Origin: Xanthobacteraceae bacterium
Lineage (GTDB): Bacteria; Pseudomonadota; Alphaproteobacteria; Rhizobiales; Xanthobacteraceae
Assembly: GCA_022841625.1 (NCBI GenBank)
Contig: JALHRD010000003.1
Span: 144,309 to 208,308, forward strand
DNA length: 64,000 nucleotides
Reading direction: 5' to 3'
The notes under the pieces: generated by a model
Told to the model about the DNA's origin: nothing
The model's database searches: none
Seen by the model: only the letters and a program-made list of their open reading frames with translations
Made by a program: the position numbers and the translations under genes
In this document: positions 62,849-64,000 of the stretch, piece after piece
Numbering within the stretch: the first letter of the stretch is position 1
Layout of the letters: every line of letters begins with the position of its first letter

Positions 62849-63811
62849 ATGAAGCGATATGTTTTCGGATGCGTCACCGGGATGACGATGGGGATGATGC
62901 TGGCGCTCGCGCCATTGGCTGCGCAGGATTATCCCACCAAGCCAGTCCGCATCGTGGTCGGCTTCGCGGCCGGGTCGGTGTCCGATATCGTCGCCCGCCT
63001 CCTCGCGCAGAAACTCGAAATCGCGCTGGGCAAGCCGTTTGTCGTCGAGGTCCGGCCGGGCGCCGGCAGCAATGTCGCCGCGCAATATGTCGTGCGTTCG
63101 GCCAAGGACGGCTACACGCTGTTTATCGCGACGGCTTCGAGCACTATTCGCAGTCCCACGGCGGGGTTTGATTTCGGCGCCGACCTGGTCCCCATAGCGT
63201 TGATTTCCAGCGTGCCGTTTGTGCTCGCCGCCTATCCTGGACTTGGCGCCAAATCGGTGCGGGAGTTCATTGCCCTGGCCAAAAGCAAGCCGCGCGAACT
63301 GACGTTTGGCGGCAGCGGCGTCGGGACGACGGGTTATCTGGTGGCCCAGCTGTTCAACCAGCGGGCCGGAACGGATTTGACGATCGTACCGTATCCGAGC
63401 ACGGTACAAGCGACGACCGACTTGATGACCGGACGCATCTCGGCCGCGTTCGCGTCGCTCTCCAATGTGGTGCAGCTGATCGAGACCGGTAAGCTGAGGG
63501 CCTTGGCGATGGCGCAACCGGTGCGATCGGCGCTGCTGCCCGATACCTTGACCATCGACGAAGCCGGCTTGCCCGGCGTGCATGCCAGCATCTGGATTGG
63601 GATGCTGGCGCCGGCGGGCACGCCGCGACCGATTGTGGAGGCGTTGAGCAAGGCCATCAATGAGGCTCTGAAAGCCGAAGATGTTGCGCGTCAGCTGCGC
63701 TTGCAGGGAATGGAAGTCATGGGGGGCAGTCCGGAAGAGTTCGCGCAGCGCATCAAGAAGGATACGGCGAACTGGGACGCGGTTCTCCAAGCGAGCGGAG
63801 CCGGCAAGTAG
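62849..63811 (+). CDS. Tripartite tricarboxylate transporter receptor (Bug family)
   Basis: This 320-residue periplasmic binding protein has a signal peptide (MTMGMMLALAPLAAQ). The landmarks are YPTKPVRIVVGFAAGSVSDIVAR, VRPGAGSNVAAQ and DGYTLFIATAS, with the usual two-domain length. It is the third Bug-type receptor in the window and again lacks TctAB permease genes. AGGGAGGAAGCG precedes the ATG. It may bind the product or substrate of the DUF3500 protein encoded upstream, which is speculative. Confidence 0.9.
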   Translation: MKRYVFGCVTGMTMGMMLALAPLAAQDYPTKPVRIVVGFAAGSVSDIVARLLAQKLEIALGKPFVVEVRPGAGSNVAAQYVVRSAKDGYTLFIATASSTIRSPTAGFDFGADLVPIALISSVPFVLAAYPGLGAKSVREFIALAKSKPRELTFGGSGVGTTGYLVAQLFNQRAGTDLTIVPYPSTVQATTDLMTGRISAAFASLSNVVQLIETGKLRALAMAQPVRSALLPDTLTIDEAGLPGVHASIWIGMLAPAGTPRPIVEALSKAINEALKAEDVARQLRLQGMEVMGGSPEEFAQRIKKDTANWDAVLQASGAGK

Positions 63812-63898
63812 GCGGCCGCACCCGCATGACCCGCATCGGTGAACCGCGCGCGCGCGGCGAGATCAGCACAATGATGTTGTATTTAGAGCGGTATGCAT

Positions 63899-64000
63899 TT
63901 AGGTTAGTTCATATCCAGCGTTTCGGAAATAGTTGGCGCATTCGCCAGGTGTGAATCCACCGAGAAGCTGACCGATTGCTGCGCAGACGGCATCGACGGT
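63899..64000 (-). mobile_element. IS630-type transposase, C-terminal end (cut by the window)
   Basis: The minus-strand frame from the window edge reads TVDAVCAAIGQLLGGFTPGE, then CANYFRNAGYELT, stop at 63901-63899. The wording (AIG..L..FTPxECxNYFRxAGY) is the typical C-terminus of IS630-family transposases. The rest, including the DDE triad, lies beyond the window. The terminal inverted repeat probably lies in the A/T-richer 60 bases between here and 63840, but I cannot fix its end. Confidence 0.72.

Overview
The window looks like a chromosomal segment of a GC-rich alphaproteobacterium of the order Hyphomicrobiales (Rhizobiales), probably a Bradyrhizobium/Pseudolabrys-type soil heterotroph. 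This is inferred from the core gene order (dapA, smpB, rpoZ, rsh, pdxJ-acpS-lepB-rnc-era-recO, parC, glyA-nrdR), from the metal-site variant of HemB, and from several orphan Bug-type solute receptors. No rRNA, tRNA or CRISPR array was recognised.

Region 1 (1-28 kb) is mostly housekeeping. It starts with the N-terminal part of a soluble lytic transglycosylase (minus strand), then dapA, mscL, smpB, a BCP-type peroxiredoxin, a family-5 uracil-DNA glycosylase with a NYN-domain protein, rpoZ, the RelA/SpoT enzyme, and a tightly coupled pdxJ-acpS / lepB-rnc-era-recO block. Two small exported proteins follow, one extremely His-rich, then parC, a four-gene Mn/Fe-type ABC transporter (sitABCD) behind two Fur/Mur-like boxes, the N-end-rule leucyltransferase bpt, an RDD membrane protein, threonine ammonia-lyase, a large patatin-like protein and hemB. 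An unusual family of long hairpins sits between genes here. Four stand in a row between mscL and smpB, and a 168-bp pair is repeated almost exactly 18 kb away between sitD and bpt.

Region 2 (28-49 kb and 55-64 kb) is an accessory catabolic zone. It holds three intact ACMSD-type amidohydrolases and one amidohydrolase remnant, a 3-hydroxyisobutyrate-dehydrogenase-like enzyme, an LdtR-like MarR regulator, a CmcJ/NvfI oxidoreductase, a HupE/UreJ-like membrane protein and an exported NHL-repeat protein. It also holds a HigBA module whose toxin is interrupted by a stop codon, an amidohydrolase-amidohydrolase-Rieske operon, a TauD-type dioxygenase and an isoquinoline-1-oxidoreductase-like molybdoenzyme pair. 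Further on are a lone cytochrome oxidase subunit I, a GMC dehydrogenase with its Tat-borne small subunit, a cysteine-dioxygenase-like cupin, a Tat flavoprotein / beta-sandwich protein / dihaem cytochrome c operon, a DUF3500 protein and three tricarboxylate-type binding proteins without their permeases. The window ends inside an IS630-type transposase.

Region 3 (49.1-53.1 kb) is the most distinctive part: an AT-richer three-gene islet on the minus strand, placed between a cupin gene and the conserved glyA-nrdR pair. In transcription order it encodes a tail-anchored protein with a Clp-N-like domain, a P-loop ATPase with a C-terminal winged-helix-like end, and a second P-loop ATPase resembling the Sll1717 type. 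Its promoter carries two copies of an 18-bp repeat spaced four helical turns apart. I do not recognise the combination and offer it as the best candidate for an undescribed system, possibly defence or stress signalling; that role is inference only.
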